A program made the position numbers and the translations under genes. DNA of 64,000 nucleotides from assembly GCA_021738245.1 (NCBI GenBank), contig JAIPCJ010000005.1, positions 1-64,000 of the forward strand. Direction: 5' to 3'. The notes beneath the pieces were generated by a model, which worked only from the letters and a program-made list of their open reading frames with translations, was not told the origin of the DNA and made no database searches. Below are positions 31,171 through 40,867 of the stretch, in pieces. Origin of the DNA: Methylotenera sp. (lineage in GTDB: Bacteria; Pseudomonadota; Gammaproteobacteria; Burkholderiales; Burkholderiaceae_C). Numbering within the stretch: position 1 is the stretch's first letter; every line of letters begins with the position of its first letter.

Positions 31171-32571
31171 ATGCGTTATTCCTGGCTTCCGCTGGGCCTG
31201 CTGGTCGCAGCCTTCATTGCCTTCATCGGGACGGCGGTCGGTGCGTCGTTGAGCCTGGCGGAGCTGATCTCTCGCGACGGCGAGCGCAGCCAGGCGCTTG
31301 GCACGCAGACCGAACTGCGCCGGTTGATGACCCTTCTGCTGGACGTGGAGACCGGCCAGCGGGGCTTTCTGATCACCGGCCAACAAGCCTTCCTGCGCCC
31401 CTACGAGGACGCGCTGGAGCAACTCAGCGCCACCCGCGCCGCGCTGCGTCAGCGCATCCCGCGCCACAACGCCAACCGCATGACCCTGGCCCGGCTGGAC
31501 GCGCTCATCGACGAACGCCTGCGTCAGGCCCGCACGACGGTGGACAAGCGCCTGCAGCAGGGCGGCGCCTTCACGCAGGACCTGAGTGCCTATGTCGACG
31601 GCAAGCGCGTGATGGATGAACTGCGCTTCCAGGTCGACCAGCTGGAGCAGGAGCAGCAGGCCGCGGTGACCGCAGCCGACAACGCCACCCTCGACGTGCA
31701 GCGGCGCACCACCCGGTTGACCCGCCTGTTGCCCGCCGGCGGCGCGCTGATGGGCGCCGTGGCCCTGGCGCTGATGATGCGCGAGCGACGCCTGCGCGAC
31801 CAGGCCGAGGCCGCGCTGCGAGATGCCAATGCCAACCTCGAGGCCCAGGTCGCCCAGCGCACCGAGGCGCTGAGTCGGGCGCTGTCTCGCATTCGCAGTT
31901 TCGCGGTCGAAATGGACCGCGGCATCGAGGCCGAGCGGCGGCGCCTGGCGCGCGAGGTGCATGACCAGATCGGCCAGGTGGGCACGGCGATCAAGATGCT
32001 GACGATGTCGTTGCGCGCCCGGCTGGCGCCGCAGACCGAGCCGCTGGTCGACGAATTGCAGGCCATGGCCGACGAGGCCATCCGCTCGGCGCGCCAGATC
32101 TCCGCGGCGCTGCGGCCCCCGCTGCTCGATGAACTCGGCCTGGAAGCGGCGCTGGACCACTACCTGCAGACGCTGCAACGCCAGTCGGGCGTGGTCACGC
32201 GCATGGGCCTGGCCGAGCCGAGCCTGCTGCCGTCCGAACAGGCGAGCACGCTGTTTCGCATCATCCAGGAGGCCTGCACCAATGTGCTCCGGCATGCCCA
32301 GGCGCAGAACCTGCGGGTGGCAGGCCGGCCGCTCACGGTGGCAGCCGGCGCGGGCTATGAGCTGGAGGTCATCGACGACGGGCGGGGGCCGGGCGATGTC
32401 CGGCCCGATGCCGCCGGGCTTCGCAACATGCGGGAGCGCGCTGCCCTGGCAGGCGGCACGTTTGACTTCGGTCCCGCACCCGACGGTGGCGCGCGCGTTC
32501 GTGTGTGGCTGCCGGCGGTCGCCCCCCAAACGCTGATCACCCGGACTGACTCCGAGGAACCCACGCCGTGA
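31171..32571 (+). CDS. Sensor histidine kinase, CHASE3-like sensor plus HisKA_3/HATPase
   Basis: Two TM segments; ETGQRGFLITGQQAFLRPYEDAL CHASE3-like; ERRRLAREVHDQIGQ; DDGRGPGDVRPDAAGLRNMRERAALAGG. Confidence 0.88.
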   Translation: MRYSWLPLGLLVAAFIAFIGTAVGASLSLAELISRDGERSQALGTQTELRRLMTLLLDVETGQRGFLITGQQAFLRPYEDALEQLSATRAALRQRIPRHNANRMTLARLDALIDERLRQARTTVDKRLQQGGAFTQDLSAYVDGKRVMDELRFQVDQLEQEQQAAVTAADNATLDVQRRTTRLTRLLPAGGALMGAVALALMMRERRLRDQAEAALRDANANLEAQVAQRTEALSRALSRIRSFAVEMDRGIEAERRRLAREVHDQIGQVGTAIKMLTMSLRARLAPQTEPLVDELQAMADEAIRSARQISAALRPPLLDELGLEAALDHYLQTLQRQSGVVTRMGLAEPSLLPSEQASTLFRIIQEACTNVLRHAQAQNLRVAGRPLTVAAGAGYELEVIDDGRGPGDVRPDAAGLRNMRERAALAGGTFDFGPAPDGGARVRVWLPAVAPQTLITRTDSEEPTP

Positions 32572-33203
32572 GAGTACTCATCGTTGACGACCATCCGCTG
32601 ATGCGTGTGGGTATCAGCCACCTGGTGCGGCAGGAGTGGCCCGACGCCCAGATCGACGAGGCCCCCACCATCGCCGAGGCCCTGGCCCGCATCGGAGCCG
32701 CCCGGCCGGACCTCGTCACGCTGGACCTGTCGCTGCCCGACGCGCAGGGCATCGAGGGCGCCACCCGCTTGCTGCGAGTGTTGCACGGCGTGCCGTTGCT
32801 GGTGCTCAGCCTGAATGCCGAGGCGGCGTATGCCTCCCGCCTGATGCAGATGGGGGCATCCGGCTACCTGCCCAAGGACCGCGCGCCGGATGAACTGCGC
32901 ACGGCACTGCGGCGCTTGTCCGAAGGCGGGCGCTACGTGACGGCCTCGATGGCCGATCACCTGCTCGGCCTGCTGAGTGGCAAGGCACCCGATGCGCTGC
33001 CGCACGAGCTGCTGTCAGCGCAGGAGCATCGCGTCATGCTGCTGATCGCTGCAGGGCAGACACCCGCCCAGATCGCCGAGACCATGCATCTGTCGGTCAA
33101 GACGGTGGGCAGCTACCGGGCGCGCATCCTGGAGAAGGCGGGCTGGGCCAACAACACCGAGCTCACCAAATACTGCGTGCAGCATGGGTTGACCGAGCTC
33201 TGA
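32568..33203 (+). CDS. LuxR/NarL-family response regulator
   Basis: LIVDDHPLMRVGISHLV receiver; LSAQEHRVMLLIAAGQTPAQIAETMHLSVKTVGSYRARILEKAG HTH; 4-bp overlap with the kinase. Confidence 0.92.
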   Translation: MRVLIVDDHPLMRVGISHLVRQEWPDAQIDEAPTIAEALARIGAARPDLVTLDLSLPDAQGIEGATRLLRVLHGVPLLVLSLNAEAAYASRLMQMGASGYLPKDRAPDELRTALRRLSEGGRYVTASMADHLLGLLSGKAPDALPHELLSAQEHRVMLLIAAGQTPAQIAETMHLSVKTVGSYRARILEKAGWANNTELTKYCVQHGLTEL

Positions 33204-33319
33204 GCTGGCCGAGCGCGCCGTGTAGGCAATCTCACTACGCCCGCTCGCGGGTTTGGCGCTGGTGTGCTGACGATATCGGCCGCTGCTGCGGCTGCGTGCC
33301 GAGGTTCACCATGGTGGCC

Positions 33320-34168
33320 ATGAACATCTTTGTCGTCGAAGACACCGTCTCCATCCGCCGCCTGTTGGTCCGCCGGCTGGACAGCATGCCGGGCATGCGC
33401 GTCGTCGGTGAAGCCGCGGGCGAACGCCAGGCGCTGGCACTGATCCGCTGGGCCCGGCCCGATGCGGTGCTGCTGGACCTGTCGCTGGCGCATGGCTCGG
33501 GGCTGAACCTGCTCGGCGAGCTGCGTGCCGGCGGCTACGAAGGACGCATCTCGGTGCTGACGGCGCAGGATGCCGAGGCCTACCGCCGCGCCTGCTTCGT
33601 GGCGGGTGCCGATGCCTTCTACGACAAGGCGAGCGGCCTGGAGAGCCTGTTCGACGACCTCGCTGCCTTGGCCGGTGCGCCCTCGGCGGAGCCGCAGCAG
33701 CGCCCGGCTGTGTACCTGCGTGACGGTCTGACCGGGCTCTTCACGGAAGCGGCATTGCACGAGCGACTCGACCAGGTCGCCCGCTGCGCCTTGCGGGACG
33801 GCGTGGACCTGGCCGTGCATGTGCTTCGCCTGGTGGGCCTGGCAGATCTGCCGGGCGCAGTGGCTGAGGCCGTCGTGCGCCAGGCGGCGCGACGGCTGGC
33901 CGAGGCCGGCGGCGAGGCCGACATCGTGGCCCGCAGCGCGGCCGACCAGTTCGCCATCGTGCAGACGCGGCTCGACAAGGCCGAGCAGGCCGAGCAGGCG
34001 GCCAGCCATGCTCGCCATCTCGCGGGTCTCATGGCCCGGCCGTTCGAGTTTGGCGGGCATCCCTACCGCATGCGGGTTGAGCTCGGCGTCGCGCTGTTCC
34101 CGGCGGATGCCGTCTCGCCGCGCGGGCTGCTGACGCTGGCGGAAGCAACGGCTTTCGGCGTCCAGTAG
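33320..34168 (+). CDS. Response regulator with a C-terminal degenerate GGDEF-like domain
   Basis: Receiver MNIFVVEDTVSIRRLLVRRL...VLLDLSLAHGSG; then DGLTGLFTEAALHERLDQ...VARSAADQFAIVQ at the GGDEF position. Start uncertain (33296, 33311 or 33320). Confidence 0.78.
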   Translation: MNIFVVEDTVSIRRLLVRRLDSMPGMRVVGEAAGERQALALIRWARPDAVLLDLSLAHGSGLNLLGELRAGGYEGRISVLTAQDAEAYRRACFVAGADAFYDKASGLESLFDDLAALAGAPSAEPQQRPAVYLRDGLTGLFTEAALHERLDQVARCALRDGVDLAVHVLRLVGLADLPGAVAEAVVRQAARRLAEAGGEADIVARSAADQFAIVQTRLDKAEQAEQAASHARHLAGLMARPFEFGGHPYRMRVELGVALFPADAVSPRGLLTLAEATAFGVQ

Positions 34169-34184
34169 CCGTCGTCATGAGACC

Positions 34185-35639
34185 CTAAGCGGCAGGCAGG
34201 CCGCGCGACTTGACCACGGCATAGCGGGCCAGCGTGCGCTCCCGGGCGACCGCGTGGTCCACCACGGGGCGCGGGTAGTCCACACCCTGCATCGCCAGCG
34301 GCGCGCGTGTCCAGGGGTCGTGGATGGCCTTGGCATCCAGCCCGGCCAGCTCCGGGCAGTAGCGGCGGATGAAGCGGCCCTCGGCGTCGAACTTCTCGCT
34401 CTGGCTCGTGGGGTTGAAGATGCGGAAATAAGGCTGGGCGTCGCAGCCGCTGCTGCTCGCCCACTGCCAGCCGCCGTTGTTGGCCGCGAGATCGAAATCC
34501 AGCAGCTGCTGTGCGAAGTAGGCCTCGCCACGCCGCCAGTCCAGGCCGAGGTCCTTGGTCAGGAAGCTGGCCGTCACCATGCGCAGCCGGTTGTGCATGT
34601 AACCGGTCTGGTTGAGCTGGCGCATCGCCGCATCGACGATCGGAAAGCCAGTGCGGCCCTCACACCAGGCCTGGAAGAGGGCCTCGGCGCGCGGGCCGCT
34701 TTCCCAGGCGATGGCGTCGTACTCCGGCCGGAAGGCCGCCGTCATCGCATGCGGGTGGTGGTGCATGACCTGGTGATAGAAGTCGCGCCAGATCAGCTCC
34801 GACAACCACACCTCCGCGCCATGGTCGCCGCCCACCATGCGCGCATGCGCGAGTCGCGCCAGCCGGCGAATGGAGATGGTGCCGAAGCGCAGATGCACGC
34901 TCAGGTAGCTCGGCCCCTTGACGGCGGGGAAATCGCGCTGGCGGTCGTAGGCGTCGATGCGGTCCAGGAAGTCGGCCAGCAGGCTCTCGGCACCCCGGCT
35001 GCCCAGGCCCAGGTGAGGCGAGAGCGTCACGGGCTCGAAGCCGATGTCGGCCAGCTCGGGCACACCCCGCGCGAGCGGTGTCGTGGCCAAGGCCGTGGCG
35101 TGGCGGTCGATCGGGTAGCTGCTCAGGTAGAAATCGTTGACCTTGCGCAGCCAGGCGTTCTTGTACGGGGTGAACACGCCGTAGGCGCCGCCCGCGGCGG
35201 TCAGCACCTCGCTGCGCTCGAAGATGACGTGGTCCTTGAAGCTGCGCAGCTCCGCCCCCTGGGCGCGCAACTGATCGGCCACCCGCGCGTCACGCACCAG
35301 CGCTTGGGGCTCGTCATCGTGGTTGATGAAGACGGCCTGCACGCCAAGCTCGGCGGCCAGCCGGGGCAACTCGTCCACGGCATGGGCGTGGCGCACGATC
35401 AGGCTGCCGCCCAGGCGCTGAAGGTCCTCGTCCAGCACCCGCAGCGCGTCGAGGATGAAGGCCACGCGTCGGTCGGCGCGGGGCAGGGCGTCCAGGATGT
35501 CGCGGTCGAGAATGAACACGCAGAACACCTCACGGGCGGTCTTGAGGGCATGGTGCAGGGCGGCATGGTCGTCGGCCCGCAGGTCACGGCGGAACCAGAC
35601 CAGGGCACGGTCCAGGGAGCGGCTGGAAGGCTTGTTCAT
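34185..35639 (-). CDS. phrB: Deoxyribodipyrimidine photolyase / cryptochrome family
   Basis: LVWFRRDLRADDHAALHHAL; WSELIWRDFYHQVM-like; DFDLAANNGGWQWASSSGCDAQPYFRIFNP. Confidence 0.94.
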   Translation of the reverse strand: MNKPSSRSLDRALVWFRRDLRADDHAALHHALKTAREVFCVFILDRDILDALPRADRRVAFILDALRVLDEDLQRLGGSLIVRHAHAVDELPRLAAELGVQAVFINHDDEPQALVRDARVADQLRAQGAELRSFKDHVIFERSEVLTAAGGAYGVFTPYKNAWLRKVNDFYLSSYPIDRHATALATTPLARGVPELADIGFEPVTLSPHLGLGSRGAESLLADFLDRIDAYDRQRDFPAVKGPSYLSVHLRFGTISIRRLARLAHARMVGGDHGAEVWLSELIWRDFYHQVMHHHPHAMTAAFRPEYDAIAWESGPRAEALFQAWCEGRTGFPIVDAAMRQLNQTGYMHNRLRMVTASFLTKDLGLDWRRGEAYFAQQLLDFDLAANNGGWQWASSSGCDAQPYFRIFNPTSQSEKFDAEGRFIRRYCPELAGLDAKAIHDPWTRAPLAMQGVDYPRPVVDHAVARERTLARYAVVKSRGLPAA

Positions 35640-35653
35640 CCCGCCAGAATAAA

Positions 35654-36241
35654 ATGCTTCGCATGCCTGTTGACCGGATCGTCCTGACCAACCAGTTCCT
35701 CATCGCCATGCCGGGCATGGCCGACGAGGCCTTTGCAGGCACCGTGGTGTACTTGTGCGAGCACAACGACAACGGCGCGCTCGGCCTGGTCATCAACAAG
35801 CCCATCTCGCTGACCCTGGGCAACCTCTTCGAGAAAGTCGAACTGAGCCCGCCGGGCGACGGCCTGGCGGATGCGCCGGTCTTCTACGGCGGCCCGGTGC
35901 AGACCGACCGGGGCTTCGTGCTTCACGAGCCCCTGGACGAGCAGGGCGGCCACTACAACGCGACGCTGGCGGTGCCCGGCGGCCTGGAGATGACCACCAG
36001 CCGCGATGTGCTGGAGGCGCTGTCCAACGGCGCGGGCCCCAAGAAGCTGCTGGTGACGCTGGGCTACAGCGGCTGGGCGGCAGGGCAGCTGGAGGAAGAG
36101 ATCGGCCGCAACGGCTGGCTGACGGTGGATGCCGCCCCGGAGATCATCTTCGACACGCCGGTGGAGCAGCGCTACGAGCGCGCCCTCGGCCTGCTCGGCA
36201 TCGACCCGCGCATGCTGAGCGCGGACGCGGGGCACGCGTGA
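35654..36241 (+). CDS. YqgE/AlgH family protein
   Basis: LTNQFLIAMPGMADEAFAGTVVYLCEHNDNGALGLVINKP; start could also be 35663. Confidence 0.92.
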   Translation: MLRMPVDRIVLTNQFLIAMPGMADEAFAGTVVYLCEHNDNGALGLVINKPISLTLGNLFEKVELSPPGDGLADAPVFYGGPVQTDRGFVLHEPLDEQGGHYNATLAVPGGLEMTTSRDVLEALSNGAGPKKLLVTLGYSGWAAGQLEEEIGRNGWLTVDAAPEIIFDTPVEQRYERALGLLGIDPRMLSADAGHA

Positions 36242-36639
36242 TGGCGGCGCGCGTGTCGCCCAACGAGCTTCAGTCCTTTCTTGCTTTTGATTTCGGCCTG
36301 CGTCGCATCGGCGTGGCCTCGGGCACGCGGCTGCTGGGCAGCGCCGAGCCGCGCGGCACCCTCCGTGGCGGTGATTTCGACGCGATAGCCGCCCTCATCG
36401 AGACCTGGCAGCCCGATGCCCTCGTCATCGGCGTGCCTCGCCACCCGGACGGTGCACCGCACGAGATGACCGCCAAGGCGCAGAACTTCGGCCGCCGGCT
36501 GTCGGGCCGTTACCACCTGCCGGTCTTCGAGGTGGACGAGCGCTACACCAGCGTCGAAGCCGAGGCCGAAGGCGCGCACGACGTGGACGCCGCCGCGGCC
36601 GCCCTGATCCTGGAACAGTTTTTCCGAGAACACCCATGA
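36241..36639 (+). CDS. ruvX: Holliday-junction resolvase-like YqgF/RuvX
   Basis: LAFDFGLRRIGVASG; VIGVPRHPDG; VFEVDERYTSVEAEA; starts within the algH stop codon. Confidence 0.92.
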   Translation: MAARVSPNELQSFLAFDFGLRRIGVASGTRLLGSAEPRGTLRGGDFDAIAALIETWQPDALVIGVPRHPDGAPHEMTAKAQNFGRRLSGRYHLPVFEVDERYTSVEAEAEGAHDVDAAAAALILEQFFREHP

Positions 36640-37121
36640 GTGACCTGCTGCTGGACGCCGAGGCCCTGTACCTCGAGCTCAAACGCGGCGTGCAGCGACT
36701 GCTGACGCCCGACACCGCCCTGGTGGGCATCTGGAGCGGCGGCGCCTGGCTGGCCGAGCGGCTCGCGGCCGATCTGGGCGTGGCCTCGGGCGTCATCTCC
36801 AGCGCCATGCACCGCGACGACTTCGGCTCGCGCGGCATGGCCAAGGCCGACCACACCACGCTGCCCTTCGACGTGAACGGTCGCGACATCCTGCTGATCG
36901 ACGATGTGCTCTACACCGGGCGCACCACCCGGGCGGTGATCAACGAGCTGTTCGACTTCGGCCGGCCGGCGCGCGTGCAACTGGCCGTGCTGGTGGACCG
37001 TGGCGGCCGTGAGCTGCCCATCGAGCCCGCCTTCTCGGCCGCGCGCGTGACGCTCGGCGCCGCCCAGAAGCTGCGACTGGCGCGCAGCGAAGACGGTCGT
37101 TTCCGATTCGAGGTGCAGTGA
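36636..37121 (+). CDS. pyrR: PyrR-type uracil phosphoribosyltransferase/regulator
   Basis: [45 protein letters not shown]. Confidence 0.94.
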   Translation: MSDLLLDAEALYLELKRGVQRLLTPDTALVGIWSGGAWLAERLAADLGVASGVISSAMHRDDFGSRGMAKADHTTLPFDVNGRDILLIDDVLYTGRTTRAVINELFDFGRPARVQLAVLVDRGGRELPIEPAFSAARVTLGAAQKLRLARSEDGRFRFEVQ

Positions 37122-38083
37122 TGCTGTCCAAGCGCAACCCCCAGCTCAACAAGCACGGCGAACTCATCCACCTGCTGTCCATCGAAGGCCTGCCGCGCGC
37201 GGTCATCGAGCAGATCCTGGACACCGCCGGCAGCTTTCTCTCCGTCAACGACCGCGAGGTCAAGAAGGTGCCGCTGCTGCGCGGCAAGTCGGTGTTCAAC
37301 CTGTTCTTCGAGAACAGCACCCGCACCCGCACCACCTTCGAGATCGCGGCCAAGCGCCTGAGCGCCGACGTCATCAACCTCGACATCGCCCGCAGCTCCA
37401 CGGCCAAGGGCGAGACCCTGCTGGACACCGTGGCCAACCTGAGCGCCATGCATGCCGACATGTTCGTCGTGCGCCACAGCGAGAGCGGCGCGCCTCATCT
37501 GATCGCCCAGCACTGTGCGCCGCACGTGCATGTGGTGAATGCGGGTGACGGCCGCCACGCCCACCCGACGCAGGGCCTGCTGGACATGTACACGATCCGG
37601 CACTTCAAGAAGGACTTCCGCAACCTGACGGTGGCCATCGTGGGCGACATCGTGCACTCGCGCGTGGCCCGGTCCGACATCCATGCCCTCAACATCCTGG
37701 GCGTGCCCGAGATCCGCGCCGTCGGCCCCAAGACCCTGGTGCCCGGCGACCTGCGCGACATGGGCGTGCGCGTCTGCCACGACATGGCCGAAGGCGTGAA
37801 GGATGCCGACGTCGTCATCATGCTGCGGCTGCAGAACGAGCGCATGAACGGCGGCATGCTGCCCAGCAGCGGCGAGTTCTTCAAGCACTTCGGCCTGACG
37901 CCCGACAAGCTCGCGCTGGCCAAGCCCGACGCCATCGTGATGCACCCCGGCCCCATCAACCGCGGCGTGGAGATCGCGTCCGAGGTGGCCGATGGCAAGA
38001 GCAGCGTCATCCTGCCGCAGGTCACCTTCGGCATTGCGGTGCGCATGGCGGTCATGGCCATCCTTGCAGGCAATGAGGCTTAA
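37121..38083 (+). CDS. pyrB: Aspartate carbamoyltransferase catalytic subunit
   Basis: [44 protein letters not shown]. Confidence 0.96.
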   Translation: MLSKRNPQLNKHGELIHLLSIEGLPRAVIEQILDTAGSFLSVNDREVKKVPLLRGKSVFNLFFENSTRTRTTFEIAAKRLSADVINLDIARSSTAKGETLLDTVANLSAMHADMFVVRHSESGAPHLIAQHCAPHVHVVNAGDGRHAHPTQGLLDMYTIRHFKKDFRNLTVAIVGDIVHSRVARSDIHALNILGVPEIRAVGPKTLVPGDLRDMGVRVCHDMAEGVKDADVVIMLRLQNERMNGGMLPSSGEFFKHFGLTPDKLALAKPDAIVMHPGPINRGVEIASEVADGKSSVILPQVTFGIAVRMAVMAILAGNEA

Positions 38084-38086
38084 CAG

Positions 38087-39391
38087 ATGAAGATCCTGAT
38101 CAAGAACGGCCGCCTCATCGACCCGGCCTCCAGTCTCGACCGCATCGGCGACCTGGCGATTGCCAATGGCCGCATCGTCCACCTCGGTGACGTCACCGAC
38201 TTCACTGCCGACCGCAGCATCGATGCCACCGGCCTCATCGTCGCGCCGGGCCTCGTGGACCTGTGCGCCCGCCTGCGCGAGCCGGGCCATGAGCATGAAG
38301 GCCTGCTGGAGAGCGAACTGGCTGCGGCGGCGGCCGGTGGCGTGACCAGTCTCGTCTGCCCGCCCGATACCGACCCGACGCTGGATGAACCTGGGCTGGT
38401 CGAGATGCTCAAGTTCCGTGCCCGCAAGCTGAGCCGCTGCCGGCTGTTCCCGCTCGGGGCGCTCACACGCGGCCTGGAGGGCAAGGCGCTGACCGAGATG
38501 GCGGAGCTGACCGAAGCGGGCTGCATCGGCTTCTCGCAGGCTGAGGTAGCGATCAAGGACACCTTGGTGCTGCACCGGGCCCTGCAGTACGCGGCGACCT
38601 ATGGCTATACCGTCTGGCTGCGGCCCCAGGATGCCTGGCTGGGCGGCGGCGTGGCGGCCAGCGGGTCGGTAGCCACGCGACTGGGCCTGTCCGGCGTGCC
38701 GGTGAGTGCCGAGACGGTGGCCCTGCACACCCTCTTCGAGCTGGTCAAGGCCACGGGCGCGCGGGTGCACCTGTGCCGCATCAGCAGCGCGGCGGGTGTG
38801 GACCTGGTGCGCGCCGCCAAGCGCGACGGCCTGCCCGTGACCGCCGATGTGTCCATCAACTCGCTGCACCTGAGCGACGTGGACATCGGCTACTTCGACT
38901 CCGCCATGCGCCTGACCCCGCCGCTGCGCCAGGGCCGCGACCGGGATGCACTGCGTGCGGGCCTCGCCGACGGCACCCTGGATGCGCTGGTGTCCGACCA
39001 CATGCCCGTCACGCTGGACGAGAAGGCCGTGCCCTTCGCCGAGGCCACGCCCGGCGCCACCGGGCTGGAGCTGCTGCTCAGTCTGGCCCTCCGCTGGGCC
39101 CAGGACAGCGGCCTGCCGATGTCGCGCGCCCTCGGCGTGGTGACGGCGGAGCCGGTGCGGGTGCTGGGCGCGGCCCTGGGCTCGCTCGCGGCCAGCGCGG
39201 GCCGGTTGGTCGAGGGCGGCGTGGCCGATGTCTGCGTGTTCGACGCAGGCGCCAGCTGGGCCGTCACCCCCGAGGCGCTTGCCAGCCAGGGCAAGCACAC
39301 GCCCTTCGCGTTCGAGCGCACCGGCTTCGAGCTGCCGGCGCGTGTGCGCTGCACCCTGGTGGCTGGCCACGTCGCCTACGAGGCCGCATGA
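38087..39391 (+). CDS. Dihydroorotase-like protein, probably non-catalytic (PyrC'/PyrX type)
   Basis: Amidohydrolase/DHOase fold MKILIKNGRLIDPAS...GLIVAPGLVDLCARLREPGHE; HxH metal motif replaced by CAR; sits between pyrB and plsC. Confidence 0.85.
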   Translation: MKILIKNGRLIDPASSLDRIGDLAIANGRIVHLGDVTDFTADRSIDATGLIVAPGLVDLCARLREPGHEHEGLLESELAAAAAGGVTSLVCPPDTDPTLDEPGLVEMLKFRARKLSRCRLFPLGALTRGLEGKALTEMAELTEAGCIGFSQAEVAIKDTLVLHRALQYAATYGYTVWLRPQDAWLGGGVAASGSVATRLGLSGVPVSAETVALHTLFELVKATGARVHLCRISSAAGVDLVRAAKRDGLPVTADVSINSLHLSDVDIGYFDSAMRLTPPLRQGRDRDALRAGLADGTLDALVSDHMPVTLDEKAVPFAEATPGATGLELLLSLALRWAQDSGLPMSRALGVVTAEPVRVLGAALGSLAASAGRLVEGGVADVCVFDAGASWAVTPEALASQGKHTPFAFERTGFELPARVRCTLVAGHVAYEAA

Positions 39392-40116
39392 GGTCACTGG
39401 TTGCAGCCGCACGGCTGCTGCGGCTCGTGCCGCATGTGCTGCACGGGCTGTGGATCGTGCGCCGGCGCTTCGAGCTGCTGGGGGCCGCCGAGCGGCACCA
39501 ACTCATCCAGTGGTGGTCGATCAAGACGCTGCGCATCCTCGGCATCCGGCTGAACGTGGCCGGCACGGCGCTGCCCACCGGCCATCTGCTGGTGGCCAAC
39601 CACGTCTCGTGGCTGGACATCGCTGCGGTGCATGCGGTGCTGCCGCAGGCGCGCTTCGTGTCCAAGGCCGATGTGAAGCATTGGCCGCTGGTCGGCGCGC
39701 TTGTCGCCGGAGCCGGCACGCTCTTCATCGAACGCAGCAGCAAGCGTGATGCCCTGCGCGTCGTGCATCAGACGGCTGCGGCGCTGCAGGGCGGCGACTG
39801 TGTCGCGGTGTTCCCGGAAGGCACCACCGGGGCCGGGCCGGAGCTGCTGCCCTTCCATGCCAACCTGCTGCAGGCTGCCGTGTCGACCGACGCGCCGGTG
39901 CTGCCCCTGGCCCTGCGCTGGCACGAACCGGGCGAACGCTTCAGCAGCTCGGCGCGCTTCATCGGCGACACCACGCTGGTGCAAAGCCTGTGGCGCATCG
40001 CCAGCGCGCGCGGCCTGGCCATCGATGTGCAGGTGTTGCCGAGCGTGCCCTCGGCGGGGCTGGATCGGCGGGCGCTGGGCGAGCAGCTGCGTCAGGTGAT
40101 CGCCGCGAGGCTCTGA
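39388..40116 (+). CDS. plsC: 1-acyl-sn-glycerol-3-phosphate acyltransferase family
   Basis: NHVSWLDIAAVHAVLP (NHxxxxD); VFPEGTTGAG; 4-bp overlap with the upstream gene. Confidence 0.88.
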   Translation: MRSLVAAARLLRLVPHVLHGLWIVRRRFELLGAAERHQLIQWWSIKTLRILGIRLNVAGTALPTGHLLVANHVSWLDIAAVHAVLPQARFVSKADVKHWPLVGALVAGAGTLFIERSSKRDALRVVHQTAAALQGGDCVAVFPEGTTGAGPELLPFHANLLQAAVSTDAPVLPLALRWHEPGERFSSSARFIGDTTLVQSLWRIASARGLAIDVQVLPSVPSAGLDRRALGEQLRQVIAARL

Positions 40117-40117
40117 G

Positions 40118-40867
40118 TCAGGCCAGCCAGCGCAGTCCTGTCGACGTCGTTGCGCGAGGCCGGTACTCCAGCCCCACCGCGCCCGCCCAGGCCCGGCTGT
40201 CCAGCAGCGCCAGTTCGGCGGCGTATTCGTCCCGCTCGGGTTCGTGGCGGCCAGCCACGCCGGCCACCTGCACATGGCCCAGCACGCCAAGGTCCAGCGC
40301 GCAGGTCAGGTGGCTCAGGGACTCGCCCTCGGTCACGCGGCAGTGGTAGAGGTCCAGTTGCAGTTGAACGCGCGGCGCGCCGAGTTCCGCCAGCAGCGCC
40401 AGGGCCTGGGCCTGGGTGTGCAGGAAGTAGCCGGGCATGTCGCGCCGGTTGATGGGCTCCACGACCAGCGGCAGCGCGGACTGCTCAGCTGCCCAGCGCA
40501 GGTTGGCCAGCCAGGTGTCGCGGTGGGCCGGCGTGTCCTCCGCCAGGCCCGACAGCAGATGCACCCGCGCGGCGCCAAGGCGGGTCGCGAGGTCCAGTCC
40601 GCGCAGGGTGGCCTCGCGAAAGCGCATCTCCTGCCCCGGCAGGGCCGCAAAGCCGCGTTCGCCAGCGGTCCAGTCGCCGGCCGGCGCGTTGATGAGCACC
40701 ACGCGCAGGCCGGCCAGTGCCGCGGTCAACGCGGCCGTGTCGTGCAGATGGGGCTGCTGCAGCTCCACGGCGGTGAAGCCGTCGGCCCGCGCGGCGGCGG
40801 GGCGGTCGAGGTAGGCGTGCTCGCCGTACAGCCAGTCAAGATTGGCGGCGAAGCGCGCTTCGATCAC
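40118..40867 (-). CDS. Hydroxypyruvate isomerase-like sugar phosphate isomerase/epimerase
   Basis: TIM-barrel AP-endonuclease 2 family: RFAANLDWLYGE; LVVEPINRRDMPGYFLHT; LQLDLYHCRVTEG; GTG start. Confidence 0.87.
   Translation of the reverse strand: MIEARFAANLDWLYGEHAYLDRPAAARADGFTAVELQQPHLHDTAALTAALAGLRVVLINAPAGDWTAGERGFAALPGQEMRFREATLRGLDLATRLGAARVHLLSGLAEDTPAHRDTWLANLRWAAEQSALPLVVEPINRRDMPGYFLHTQAQALALLAELGAPRVQLQLDLYHCRVTEGESLSHLTCALDLGVLGHVQVAGVAGRHEPERDEYAAELALLDSRAWAGAVGLEYRPRATTSTGLRWLA

Noticed and set aside
34169-34184. Terminator between the convergent response regulator and phrB
   Set aside because: Only 16 bp separate the stops and no hairpin with a U-tract is visible.
36911-39412. 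833-aa antisense ORF opposite pyrB and the dihydroorotase-like gene
   Set aside because: Spans two confidently assigned sense genes; no domain signature.
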